In this document: positions 43,748 to 51,432 of the stretch, in pieces | Layout: each line of letters begins with the position of its first letter | How positions within the stretch are numbered: position 1 is the first letter of the stretch | From: Schlesneria paludicola DSM 18645 | GTDB taxonomy: Bacteria > Planctomycetota > Planctomycetia > Planctomycetales > Planctomycetaceae | Assembly (NCBI RefSeq): GCF_000255655.1 | Contig: NZ_JH636435.1 | Location: forward strand, 1,316,136 to 1,380,135 | Direction: 5' to 3' | DNA length: 64,000 nt | Translations under genes and position numbers: made by a program | Notes under the pieces: model-generated | Databases searched by the model: none | What the model was told of the DNA's origin: nothing | The model's input: the letters and a program-made list of their open reading frames with translations, nothing else

Positions 43748-44396
43748 ATCCATGTCCGAATGCTACGGCTGGTTCCGCGAAACCTTGCAGGCACTCCCCA
43801 CCGGCTGGATTGCTGGCGGAAGTCTTCGCGACTACTTCCAGCGGAAGCCCTGCAACAGCGATGTGGACGTTTTCTTCCGCAATCCAGACGATCTCGCCGA
43901 GGGAATCTGGACCATCGAACGAACCAACTCCACGAGGATCTATGACAAACCGAACATCCGTGGATACATGTTCAAGGGGCAGCATATCCAGTTGATCAAG
44001 AACCGGTTCTTCGACGGTCCAGAGGAAACGATCGCCGAGTTTGACTTCACGGTCTGCTGCGCGGCGATCGACCAATCAGGGCTCGTCTACGTGCACGAGG
44101 ATTTCTTCGAAGACTTGGCAGCAAACCGGCTTTCGATCAACCAGCTTGACTATCCCCTGGGAACGCTTGCCCGGTTGCCGAGGTACATCGGAAAGGGGTT
44201 TCAGCCGTGCAAGGGAACCCTGCTGAAGCTGGCGAAGGCCATGCAATCCGTCGACTTCGCAAACCCCGTCGAGAACGAACTTCAGTTCTACTCGCATGGC
44301 GGGCAACGGTTCGGTCGTTTTGAGGCTGTTGACTCAGCACCCAAGCGACAGCTGGTCGCGGCCATGAGCCACGAAGCGCCATATCCTTGGTTCTAG
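43710..44396 (+). CDS. Nucleotidyltransferase-fold protein (polymerase beta/poly(A) polymerase-like)
   Basis: This protein has 228 residues. WIAGGSLRDYF (Gly36-Gly37-Ser38) followed by NSDVDVFF (Asp51 and Asp53) is the GG[S/A]xRD...DxD signature of the nucleotidyltransferase superfamily; a third acidic residue is probably Asp112 in EFDFTV. The RD after the GGS is as in CCA-adding and poly(A) polymerases, but their RNA-binding C-terminal domains are absent. The C-terminus is a short helical region. All three metal ligands seem intact, so activity is likely: nucleotide transfer to RNA, protein or a small molecule. Phages and islands carry such orphan enzymes; substrate unknown. Confidence 0.75.
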   Translation: MKNKPICVHPSDKSMSECYGWFRETLQALPTGWIAGGSLRDYFQRKPCNSDVDVFFRNPDDLAEGIWTIERTNSTRIYDKPNIRGYMFKGQHIQLIKNRFFDGPEETIAEFDFTVCCAAIDQSGLVYVHEDFFEDLAANRLSINQLDYPLGTLARLPRYIGKGFQPCKGTLLKLAKAMQSVDFANPVENELQFYSHGGQRFGRFEAVDSAPKRQLVAAMSHEAPYPWF

Positions 44397-44588
44397 GCAT
44401 CCATGTAAATTCGCATTGTGTTTCGCTGAATCGATTGCGATCGTTTCCGCCCCGCCCGTTCATTATGGCGGGGCGTTTTCGTTGCTGGAATTTCGGAGAC
44501 AGGTTTTCGCGGATGACAACCGTTAGCTCCAAAGCGCAATATACGGCACTTCCGTAAACCTAAAAACTTGAGCAACCGAGACATCAGA

Positions 44589-45896
44589 ATGGCCGAAAAG
44601 ACTGCTGAGAAACCGCATGCTCCTCTGTTGACTCTTGATCTTGGGGAAAATGGCGGAGTCAACGAATTCTTTTCAATCAAAGAGATGTACGAATGGATCG
44701 ATCGAGAGTGCAATGTTTGGGTGTTTGTCAATGATCAATCTGGCCCGAACAAGCAGCGCACGGATGGGTTGCAGAATCTTCGAGAAGTGAAGCTTGAGAT
44801 GGATCGAAGGGCGAATCAGTGGTCGAATAGTGGTGATTCAACCGAAACGGTGAGTACTCGTTTAATTGAGCAGTTCAAAAGCAAGATCGTCGAATACTAC
44901 GTTACCAAGCGGCTTTACTCTCATTCGCGAGGCCGATTTGGTGTGTTTATCCTCGACATGAAAGATCAAGACCAAGAGCAAGCGATGTGGCTTTGGTGGA
45001 TTTGGCATCGTCCTGGGCAGATAAGTACTGATTCTAGCGGAGTGCTTCGGCCTCAGATGTTGACCGCAGCGTTCAGGGGCGTCGAGTTTTTGACAGGTTT
45101 TAAATCATCGGCTGCCGAGAAAAAGGCGATGAAGTCCCTACAAGCTGAGTGGAGGAAAATCCTCGGGGACGAGCATCGTGTTTTTCAAGAACAGCGTGAT
45201 CTCGCTACGGCCCTGGCGCGAGAGTCAGCCGAACATATTGCGAATCTTAAGTCGCAAATGGCGGAGGCGGCCAAAGAACACGAAGAGATGGTTCAGGGTC
45301 ATGCGGACGAGATGGAATCGATCCAGAAGAAATTTCAAGACGAACTGGCAGTTCGATCCGCAGTTGAGTTTTGGAATAGTCGGGCAGGGCATCACCGAGG
45401 GAAGTCAAATTTATGGGGCAAAGTTGCCCTCGTTTATGCTGCAGCAGCTTTCATCCTTCTCCCATGGTTGCAGTACATGATGAGTGGGATACCGACGGAA
45501 GTGAAGCTGCTCATTAAAAGCGGAGACATTGACGCTGCGGGAGTTTCGACGCTGCTCACGCATTCAACAGTCACATCGGCGATTCGTTTTGTTGTGATGG
45601 CAATGATTGCCGCGTGGCCACTTCGCCTTTTCGTGAGAAATTACCTTAGCCATTCCCACCTAGAAGCTGATGCGATGGAAAGAGAGATAGTTGTCAGGAC
45701 TTACTTGGCGCTTCTGAATGACCCCGACTTGGTGGGCAAAGAAGACCTCAAAGAGCAAATACTTCCGCACGCGCTGCAAAACATTTTCCGGCACACGTCG
45801 GACGGAATAGTGAAAGATGACGGAATCCCGTGGCAGTCGATTAGCGAGGCATTTGGCAAGAAGAGCAGTTCCAGCGGTTCAGGCGGTATATCCTGA
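44589..45896 (+). CDS. DUF6161-like two-span membrane protein with coiled coil
   Basis: This protein has 435 residues; the ATG at 44589 is preferred over a TTG 21 nt upstream. The N-terminal 190 residues are an alpha/beta domain (LGENGGVNEFFSIKEMYEWI). Then comes a coiled coil at about 195-260 (ESAEHIANLKSQMAEAAKEH), a FWNSRAGHHRGKS motif, and two membrane helices at about 284-305 and 335-352 (VALVYAAAAFILLPWL, FVVMAMIAAWPLRLFV). The C-terminal region is soluble. The W-x(n)-HH/GKS-then-TM layout resembles DUF6161 proteins, found sporadically in islands. As the last gene before attR it is a cargo gene and a defence candidate, but no direct evidence exists. Confidence 0.6.
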   Translation: MAEKTAEKPHAPLLTLDLGENGGVNEFFSIKEMYEWIDRECNVWVFVNDQSGPNKQRTDGLQNLREVKLEMDRRANQWSNSGDSTETVSTRLIEQFKSKIVEYYVTKRLYSHSRGRFGVFILDMKDQDQEQAMWLWWIWHRPGQISTDSSGVLRPQMLTAAFRGVEFLTGFKSSAAEKKAMKSLQAEWRKILGDEHRVFQEQRDLATALARESAEHIANLKSQMAEAAKEHEEMVQGHADEMESIQKKFQDELAVRSAVEFWNSRAGHHRGKSNLWGKVALVYAAAAFILLPWLQYMMSGIPTEVKLLIKSGDIDAAGVSTLLTHSTVTSAIRFVVMAMIAAWPLRLFVRNYLSHSHLEADAMEREIVVRTYLALLNDPDLVGKEDLKEQILPHALQNIFRHTSDGIVKDDGIPWQSISEAFGKKSSSSGSGGIS

Positions 45897-46068
45897 CCTG
45901 TGCTCGCCACTGCTGCGCGATGACCGGATTCTGACCGGATTTTCCCCGGAATACTGTCGAAAGACGCTGTTTTATGCGCCGACTTGCGTTCGTTTGCGAA
46001 TGCGTTATCATCCTGAAAAGCCTATTAAATAGGTCGTTTTGCGAAATCAGCGTGTTTTTCGAATTGGC

Positions 46069-46089
46069 TTCGAGCCCTAGTGGGGGCAA
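46069..46089 (+). repeat. attR: right 21-bp direct repeat
   Basis: An exact copy of 31574-31594. It is preceded by CCTATTAAATAGG (46021-46033) and by two ACCGGAT-type direct repeats near 45920-45945, which may be arm sites for the integrase. The bases after it are the original chromosome continuing from the tRNA gene. Confidence 0.9.
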
Positions 46090-46093
46090 ATTG

Positions 46094-46125
46094 ACCGCTC
46101 AGTCGAATCGACTGAGCGGTTTTTT
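46094..46125 (+). terminator. Original tRNA-Lys terminator, displaced to attR
   Basis: An 11-bp stem ACCGCTCAGTC/GACTGAGCGGT with a short loop is followed by six T residues (46120-46125). It starts 5 nt after the attR repeat, exactly where a terminator for tRNA-Lys would have stood before integration, so the insertion moved it 14.5 kb away. Confidence 0.8.
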
Positions 46126-46222
46126 CATTGGCAGCAATGACTTGCATCGTTGGCCGGTATCCGGCAGTGCTGCAAAGGTCGCGGCGAGAATTCGGCTGGT
46201 GAGGGATCGGAAAACGATCGCC

Positions 46223-47485
46223 TTATTCTGAGCCCTGTTTTGAAACGGCCGTTGGAAGCGTCTGTCGGCGAATCGAAAATAGGATCGCGGGGATGGCTCC
46301 GATGATCGCAATTGGCCAGAAACTGCGTTCAGTGGTGCTGGCTTCCAGGAACGTTGCCAAGTCGATCAGCCATCCGAGCAGCGGCGCGAGAATCAGAGTC
46401 GCCAGCGAGGCCGCTTGCGATTCGATGGAGAGCAGGGTCGCACCGATGCTTGGATCAGAATGAGCATCGAAGCGGCTGATGACCATCGGACGCCAGATGT
46501 TTTGCGCGCAGGCGAGCAGCACGAAGATGGGGATTACGATCCAGGAGGCTTGGCAATAAAGCGCGGGCAAGAGCACGATGTAGGCCAGCGCGACAAATTG
46601 CCAAACCCGCAGAGAAGCCCGTTCGTCACCTCCGAACCATCGGGACACACGATGTGCGTTCCGTGATGAGGCGCTTGCGAGTAAATGCAGGAAGAAATAG
46701 ACCAAGCCGATCAGCAGTGCCGACCGCTGCTTGTCTCCAAAACTTAAGAACAACGGCAGCGAGAGTGCTGTCATTTTCAGTACTGGCTGCAAGTAATCTT
46801 TGACAGCTTCATAGACGCCCTGAAATCCCATCGTCTCGGCGGTCAGCTGCCGCAGCGCCGGATGGTGCAGTGATTCGCGAGCCACTTGCCACATGTGCCA
46901 TGCGACCGCCCTCAGTGACACCTTCTGTTTCGGCACCGTATCGAGATACGCAGGGTACGTCGCCAGATTAATCAGGTTCAGCACATAAGGGATGATCGCA
47001 AAGTAAATAATCATTCGGTAATTGGAGGTGGCAAAAACCAATCCGGCACCGATCAGGACTGACACGGCCGAACCAATCTTCGACCACGACCGCGTGTAAC
47101 CGTAAATACGTGTCCGTTCGTTCTCGCGTCCTTGAGCGCGCAACCAATCCAGGATCATCGCCTTGTGGATGCCACCTCGAAATGCATCGGCACCACCACA
47201 CATTGCGACTCCACACAGTAGCTGCCAATATTGGGTACCTGTGGCGAGCACGAGAAACGAAAGGATGTAGATGACAAATGACGCGATCATGCAGCGACGA
47301 CGACCATAAAGGTCAGCAAGGGCGCCGGTCGGAATTTCCATCATGTTCGAGACAGCCGCGCCGACTCCCATCGCGATCCCGATCTCGAAGAAGTGCAGCC
47401 CCTGTTCCAGGAAGAACAGGACGATGAACGGCTCGAAATAGGTTTGATTTTTGAGGAAACCGTAGAGCGAAAAGCGGAACAGCAT
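46223..47485 (-). CDS. MFS-type transporter
   Basis: This inner-membrane protein has 420 residues and about 11-12 helices. The N-terminal half has FFLEQGLHFFEIGIAMGVGA, and the loop 2-3 signature appears as GALADLYGRRRCM, the G-x-x-x-D-x-x-G-R-R/K-x motif of the major facilitator superfamily. No residues tell the substrate. The ATG at 47485 places the first helix at the N-terminus; the frame remains open for 129 more codons upstream, but these encode a hydrophilic, low-conservation stretch and are rejected. It ends about 100 bp beyond attR and belongs to the host chromosome. It may be a drug or siderophore exporter, given the ABC importer nearby. Confidence 0.8.
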   Translation of the reverse strand: MLFRFSLYGFLKNQTYFEPFIVLFFLEQGLHFFEIGIAMGVGAAVSNMMEIPTGALADLYGRRRCMIASFVIYILSFLVLATGTQYWQLLCGVAMCGGADAFRGGIHKAMILDWLRAQGRENERTRIYGYTRSWSKIGSAVSVLIGAGLVFATSNYRMIIYFAIIPYVLNLINLATYPAYLDTVPKQKVSLRAVAWHMWQVARESLHHPALRQLTAETMGFQGVYEAVKDYLQPVLKMTALSLPLFLSFGDKQRSALLIGLVYFFLHLLASASSRNAHRVSRWFGGDERASLRVWQFVALAYIVLLPALYCQASWIVIPIFVLLACAQNIWRPMVISRFDAHSDPSIGATLLSIESQAASLATLILAPLLGWLIDLATFLEASTTERSFWPIAIIGAIPAILFSIRRQTLPTAVSKQGSE

Positions 47486-48040
47486 CACGGATGGTCGGTC
47501 AGAAAAAAAGCACGGTATCACGCAAACGTCGAAAGCATCGTGAGGGACCGACGCCGATCGTTTCCAGGCAAAACTCGGGGACGTGTTCAGGGCCTCTGCC
47601 TCGGTCGTCGTCCCCAATAAACGGCTTATACAACTTGCGTCGCGGCCGGAATAGTCGCTCGCCACCAAAAGTCGGACTGACGTCCCGTCGAGAGTGAAAT
47701 ACATGCTCGGTCGGAGTCGCGAGGTTGCGTTGACGGAGCCCCGGCCCAGCACTTGCGTCGCCTTCAAGCTCCACTCTTGGTGAGCAGCCATCGAACGTGA
47801 GCCAAGTTTCTCTTTTCGGACTGAGGTGTCGTTGATACGAGTGATCGAATGTTCTTCAGATTGGCGATACAATTTGCCGTAGACGCTGACGATCTATTTC
47901 AAGAGAAAACGGCTTTTCAGGTTCGCTTGATTCGAGATGAGATTGGTGTTGTCCGCTTGCGAAGGACTCGACGTTCCGCGGACCACAGAACGGAACCACT
48001 CTCCCTCATCGGTCAGCGTAAAGATCAAGGAAGCTTGCGA
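47486..48040. other. Divergent intergenic region
   Basis: About 550 bp lie between the MFS gene and the paralogue pair. Both flanking frames stay open into it, but neither extension has a ribosome-binding site, hydrophobic segment or recognisable domain. Promoters for both directions are expected; none was clear. Confidence 0.4.
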
Positions 48041-48670
48041 ATGACTGCGGTGGTCGGGACACAGACTCGTGAGGTTGTCGTTTGCTTGGATGAACTCAAA
48101 CTTGCGCATCTCAACCCCCGCAATGAAACGCCATTGTTTGCGGCAGGGCTTGGGTTCGCACGAGAGACCTCGGGGCCCATCGCGACGACGTTTCTCGATG
48201 CTTTGCCCAAGGAATGGACGGCTGGCCATCTCGTCATCGATTCAACGCTTGTCTGGCTCCGCCCGGGTTTTCGGCAGGGGCACGTGTACTGGTGTCATGA
48301 ACCGTTTCCAGGACGTATTGACGGTGCACCAGCACAATCAAATGCCCAGCGCGAGGCTGAGCATATCGCCTGTTGTTTTGGCCCTTCAGGGATTGAGTTT
48401 CTGGAAGGGAAAGCAGCAGAAGCCGAATACGCCGTTGAACCGCAATCCATGAATCTGATCCGTGAGCGGCATTCTCGGCTTCAAGCGGAAATTGACGCAA
48501 AGCGTTTGACAGTCCATTCCGTGCCAGCATACACGATGTATCGCTATCCCTGGGGTTCTTTTCACCGACACAGCGCAGCGACTGCGAGCGGTTTCCAGTT
48601 CTGGATTCGCGCCACGCGAAACGACAATCGACCTCTCGTCAACGGTATCCGCAATGCGACCAACTTGTGA
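48041..48670 (+). CDS. Protein of unknown family, first of a tandem paralogous pair
   Basis: This protein has 209 residues. The ATG at 48041 has AAGGAAG 8 nt upstream, better than an in-frame start 64 codons earlier. It shares a backbone with the next protein: GP-x-A-T-x-x-F-x-x-x-LP-x-x-W, then L-x-WLR, then H-x(4)-PGR-x-DG (HEPFPGRIDG here), and near the end GSFHR with a following W-[IR]-x-RA. The conserved His, Arg and Asp could be metal or substrate ligands, and the strand-rich make-up is compatible with a double-stranded beta-helix oxygenase, but no family was recognised. It is next to an MFS exporter and an iron-type ABC importer. Confidence 0.65.
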   Translation: MTAVVGTQTREVVVCLDELKLAHLNPRNETPLFAAGLGFARETSGPIATTFLDALPKEWTAGHLVIDSTLVWLRPGFRQGHVYWCHEPFPGRIDGAPAQSNAQREAEHIACCFGPSGIEFLEGKAAEAEYAVEPQSMNLIRERHSRLQAEIDAKRLTVHSVPAYTMYRYPWGSFHRHSAATASGFQFWIRATRNDNRPLVNGIRNATNL

Positions 48671-48678
48671 GACTTGTG

Positions 48679-49380
48679 ATGATTTTTCAGTCGCGTTTTG
48701 AAACGATTGCGATTGCCCCCGAATTTCCGCAGCACATCATCGCTGAGGAACGCAATCTCTTTCAAGCCTCTCGAGACACAGCACTACGGCTCGGTGGCCC
48801 CGCCACAAAGGCCTTTGTTAAATTACTGCCCGAATCGTGGCAAGAAGACCCGCGATTGACGATTCGATCCAAGCTCGCCTGGCTTCGCAAAGATTGGTAT
48901 CCGCTCCATCAATTGCTCGGCTGGCACTCCGATCTTGTTCCAGGCCGCGCCGACGGCAGCGGTCCCGATTATCAGAATTGCGATGAAAGCGTGCGCAAGC
49001 TCGAAACGATCATTTGTGTATTCGGCGATGTCTCGTTAACCGAATATATCACGGGCGAAGTTGAACTGCCCGATTATCCCTTAGGGCATCCTCAACAGGT
49101 TCTGTACAACTTGGCGATCGAACGAATGGTTGCGAACGGTAAGCTACAACGTTCTCGGTTGCGGCCTGGCGAACTCGTGAAGATGAGATTTGGCTCATTT
49201 CATCGCGATGCGCCAGCACACGCAGAAGGGTGGCGCCTGATGTTACGCGCTGTACGGCGTTTAGAGGAACAAGAATCCGTGGATGAAGATCTGTGGATGC
49301 AAATGAATAATCACTATCGCCCCGAGCTGGCGCAAGAGGTACTGGCTTATCAGCCGTACGCCCCAACGAGATCCTATTGA
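48679..49380 (+). CDS. Protein of unknown family, second of a tandem paralogous pair
   Basis: This protein has 233 residues, starting 8 nt after the first paralogue; a GTG at 48667 overlapping that stop codon is an alternative start. It keeps GPATKAFVKLLPESW, LAWLRKDWYPLH, GWHSDLVPGRADG and FGSFHRDAPAHAEGW. Compared with the first copy, the His-x-Asp pair HSD is present here (HEP there), so this copy has a more complete HxD...H facial-triad-like set. The C-terminus has an extra 35 residues. Co-translation of divergent paralogues suggests a heteromer or two steps of one pathway. Function unknown. Confidence 0.65.
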   Translation: MIFQSRFETIAIAPEFPQHIIAEERNLFQASRDTALRLGGPATKAFVKLLPESWQEDPRLTIRSKLAWLRKDWYPLHQLLGWHSDLVPGRADGSGPDYQNCDESVRKLETIICVFGDVSLTEYITGEVELPDYPLGHPQQVLYNLAIERMVANGKLQRSRLRPGELVKMRFGSFHRDAPAHAEGWRLMLRAVRRLEEQESVDEDLWMQMNNHYRPELAQEVLAYQPYAPTRSY

Positions 49381-49410
49381 CCCCTGGGTCCGTTGGTCAC
49401 ATCGGCGAAC

Positions 49411-49508
49411 AGCCTGTTGAAGTAATGGTGACTGACTCCGACTCGATAGAAAAATGCCACGACATCATCAATGACCAAGTCGTGCCTCCCTTACTTCTAC
49501 AGGCGGCT
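49411..49508. repeat. Dispersed palindromic repeat, family 1, copy 2
   Basis: AGCCTGTTGAAGTAATGGTGAC on the left, split from a degenerate right arm TTACTTCTACAGGCGGC, in the same orientation as the copy after lexA. It begins 30 nt after the stop codon of the paralogue pair and could serve as its terminator. Confidence 0.75.
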
Positions 49509-49594
49509 AAGGGCTGACGCTCAAGAACCAGAAACGGATCCGTGAACGATATCGCCAGAAAGGCATTTCACAGTCTTATGCCCTGACCGTTTCA

Positions 49595-50377
49595 TCACAC
49601 CGATGGCACTCCCAGACTGGGGCCTCGAACGAAAACCGTGGGATTGCCCGAACTGTCATGGGTGACCTCAGTGTCGACTTGGTAAACATCGGCCATCATT
49701 TTGGCAGTCAATACGTCGGAAGGAGTACCTGCGGCATAAATCGCGCCATCCCGTAACACCGCGATATGGTCAGCGAACCGAGCCGCCAGGTTTAAATCAT
49801 GCAACGAAATGACAGTGATGACGCCACGGGACTTGGTGATTTGCTGGATTCGAGAACAGATCTCGAATTGACGGCGAAGATCGAGATTCGACGTGGGTTC
49901 ATCGAGCAACAGGATCGAAGGATGACGAATCAAGGCTTGGGCAATGGCGACAAGCTGCGCCTGACCACCGCTCAATTCTTGAATCATACGATTGGCGACG
50001 CTCGTCAGCGCCATCTCTTCTAACAGCGAATGGACGCACTGAGCGTCCGTCGAAGAAATTCGCCAACTGAGATCATGTAGCCGCCCTAATAGTACCGTTT
50101 CAAAAACGGTCAGCCCCCCGCGATGGAAGCCAGCCTGAGGTAAATACCCGATGGCTTGAGAGATTTCACGCCGTGAATATTCGCGAATTGATCGCCCCAT
50201 CAACGAGATATGGCCTGTTGGCGACAGGACGCCGCACAGGCATTTTAGTAAGGTCGATTTTCCCGCAGCATTGGGCCCCACCAGTCCTGTGACGCCGGGG
50301 GCAAAGGAAAGACTCACCTGATTGAGAACACGGCGGGGGCCATACTGAAACGACACGTCGGCCGCATGCAACGTCAT
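49595..50377 (-). CDS. FecE/FhuC-type ABC transporter ATPase
   Basis: This 260-residue cytoplasmic ATPase powers import of an iron-siderophore, haem or cobalamin-type ligand. Walker A is GPNAAGKS (about 34-41), the Q-loop is around YLPQAGFH, the signature is LSGGQAQL, Walker B is ILLLDEPTS and the switch His is in SLHDLNLA. The PLxLGR-like region after the Q-loop (VFETVLLGRLHDLSWR) is that of FecE/FhuC/BtuD proteins. The start codon overlaps the permease stop (4-nt overlap), so the two are co-translated. It is the last gene of the minus-strand operon. The ligand is not predictable from this subunit. Confidence 0.9.
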   Translation of the reverse strand: MTLHAADVSFQYGPRRVLNQVSLSFAPGVTGLVGPNAAGKSTLLKCLCGVLSPTGHISLMGRSIREYSRREISQAIGYLPQAGFHRGGLTVFETVLLGRLHDLSWRISSTDAQCVHSLLEEMALTSVANRMIQELSGGQAQLVAIAQALIRHPSILLLDEPTSNLDLRRQFEICSRIQQITKSRGVITVISLHDLNLAARFADHIAVLRDGAIYAAGTPSDVLTAKMMADVYQVDTEVTHDSSGNPTVFVRGPSLGVPSV

Positions 50378-51432
50378 GGCCGAGTTCTCCGCGTCCAGAT
50401 CGCCATGGCTGCAAAGACAGGCGAGCCGATGGCCGCCGTCACAATTCCAATGGGAAACACGGTTCCCGGGACGACCGTCTTGCAGAGTACCGCTGCAAGC
50501 GAAACGAGCAATGCTCCGAAGCCCGCCGAGAGAACGATAAAAAAACGCTGATCTTCACCAACCGCCATTCGCGCGAGATGAGGAGCGACCAATCCAACAA
50601 ACCCGATTGAACCGGTGAAGCAGACAGCAGTCGCGGTCAAGACCGAAACAACAAGGATCGTCTGCAATTTCAATTTCCCGACGTCGACCCCCAAGCTCAA
50701 TGCATACTCATCACCGAGCTGAAGAGCGGTTAACTGCCACACCTTGGGCAGAATCACTGCAAACGTTCCGCACAGGACGACCGCAAGAATGGCCACTTTG
50801 TGCCATGTCGCTCCCTGAAGGCTACCGAACGTCCAGAAGATAATGGCATTGAGCGCATCATTGGTTGCCGTGTATTGAAGTAACGCGAGACCAGAACTGA
50901 AAAGAAAGTGCAAGGCGACTCCAGCCACGATCAGCGTCTCGGATGCGCCGCCCTGGGAACGTCCGATGGCAAATAGCGCCAATGAGCATCCTAGCGCAGA
51001 GATGAATGCGCCCGCTGGTATCGCAACTGTTGACGCCAGCCCCATTCGCCCCGTCCCGAAAACAATGACCAGCGCGGCTCCAAACGCGGCCGCAGCGGAA
51101 ACTCCGAGGGTGTACGGGCTGGCCAGTCGGTTGTTGAGCACCGACTGCATTTGACTTCCCGCCAAGCCCAGTGCAGAGCCGACGGCAATACCCAGGATCG
51201 CAGTGGGAAGTCGAAATGACCACACGATCACCTGTTGCGTTCTGCTCACTGTCGTTGGTCGAAAGATCGTCGATGCGATTTCCTGCAGAGACAGAGCCGC
51301 GGGGCCTGTGATCAGGTCCACAACGAACGAACCGGCCGTCAGTAGTGCGACGACAATCAGGATCGACAGCCGTTTCAATCTTCGCCGACGATATTCATCG
51401 TTGAATTGGCATGCCGAAGAATCACAAGACAT
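50374..51432 (-). CDS. FecCD-family ABC transporter permease
   Basis: This protein has 352 residues and about ten membrane helices. Hallmarks of the FecCD/BtuC family are RLPTAILGIAVGSALGLAGS near helix 3 and GFVGLVAPHLARM with following basic residues, which dock on the ATPase. The ATG at 51432 overlaps the stop of the binding-protein gene (TGATG at 51434-51430). Nine extra upstream codons are possible but would overlap more. Permease, ATPase and binding protein make a complete importer. Specificity is not visible, although the family mostly moves ferric siderophores, haem and vitamin B12. Confidence 0.9.
   Translation of the reverse strand: MSCDSSACQFNDEYRRRRLKRLSILIVVALLTAGSFVVDLITGPAALSLQEIASTIFRPTTVSRTQQVIVWSFRLPTAILGIAVGSALGLAGSQMQSVLNNRLASPYTLGVSAAAAFGAALVIVFGTGRMGLASTVAIPAGAFISALGCSLALFAIGRSQGGASETLIVAGVALHFLFSSGLALLQYTATNDALNAIIFWTFGSLQGATWHKVAILAVVLCGTFAVILPKVWQLTALQLGDEYALSLGVDVGKLKLQTILVVSVLTATAVCFTGSIGFVGLVAPHLARMAVGEDQRFFIVLSAGFGALLVSLAAVLCKTVVPGTVFPIGIVTAAIGSPVFAAMAIWTRRTRP

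Larger units (their letters stand above)
31574..46089 (+). mobile_element. Integrated element in tRNA-Lys (satellite-like island, 14.5 kb)
   Basis: It is bounded by 21-bp direct repeats and opens with a tyrosine integrase. Nearly all its genes point away from the tRNA. It carries recombination and regulation genes (integrase, HTH protein, DUF1580), a replication-type gene with an iteron-like region, small genes with a tail-chaperone-like and a tape-measure-like protein, and a right end with membrane proteins, a nucleotidyltransferase-fold protein and a DUF6161-like protein. Capsid, portal, terminase, relaxase and conjugation genes were looked for and not seen, so it is not a full prophage or ICE. 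Phage satellite, reduced prophage or defence island are the options. Confidence 0.88.

Noticed and set aside
31574-46089. Complete prophage
   Set aside because: No terminase, portal, capsid, lysis or other tail genes could be recognised, and the length is too small for a tailed phage.
31574-46089. Integrative conjugative element
   Set aside because: No relaxase, coupling protein or type IV secretion genes were seen.
46223-47872. 549-residue form of the MFS protein
   Set aside because: The 129-residue extension is hydrophilic, lacks a ribosome-binding site and would place a soluble domain not seen in the family before helix 1.
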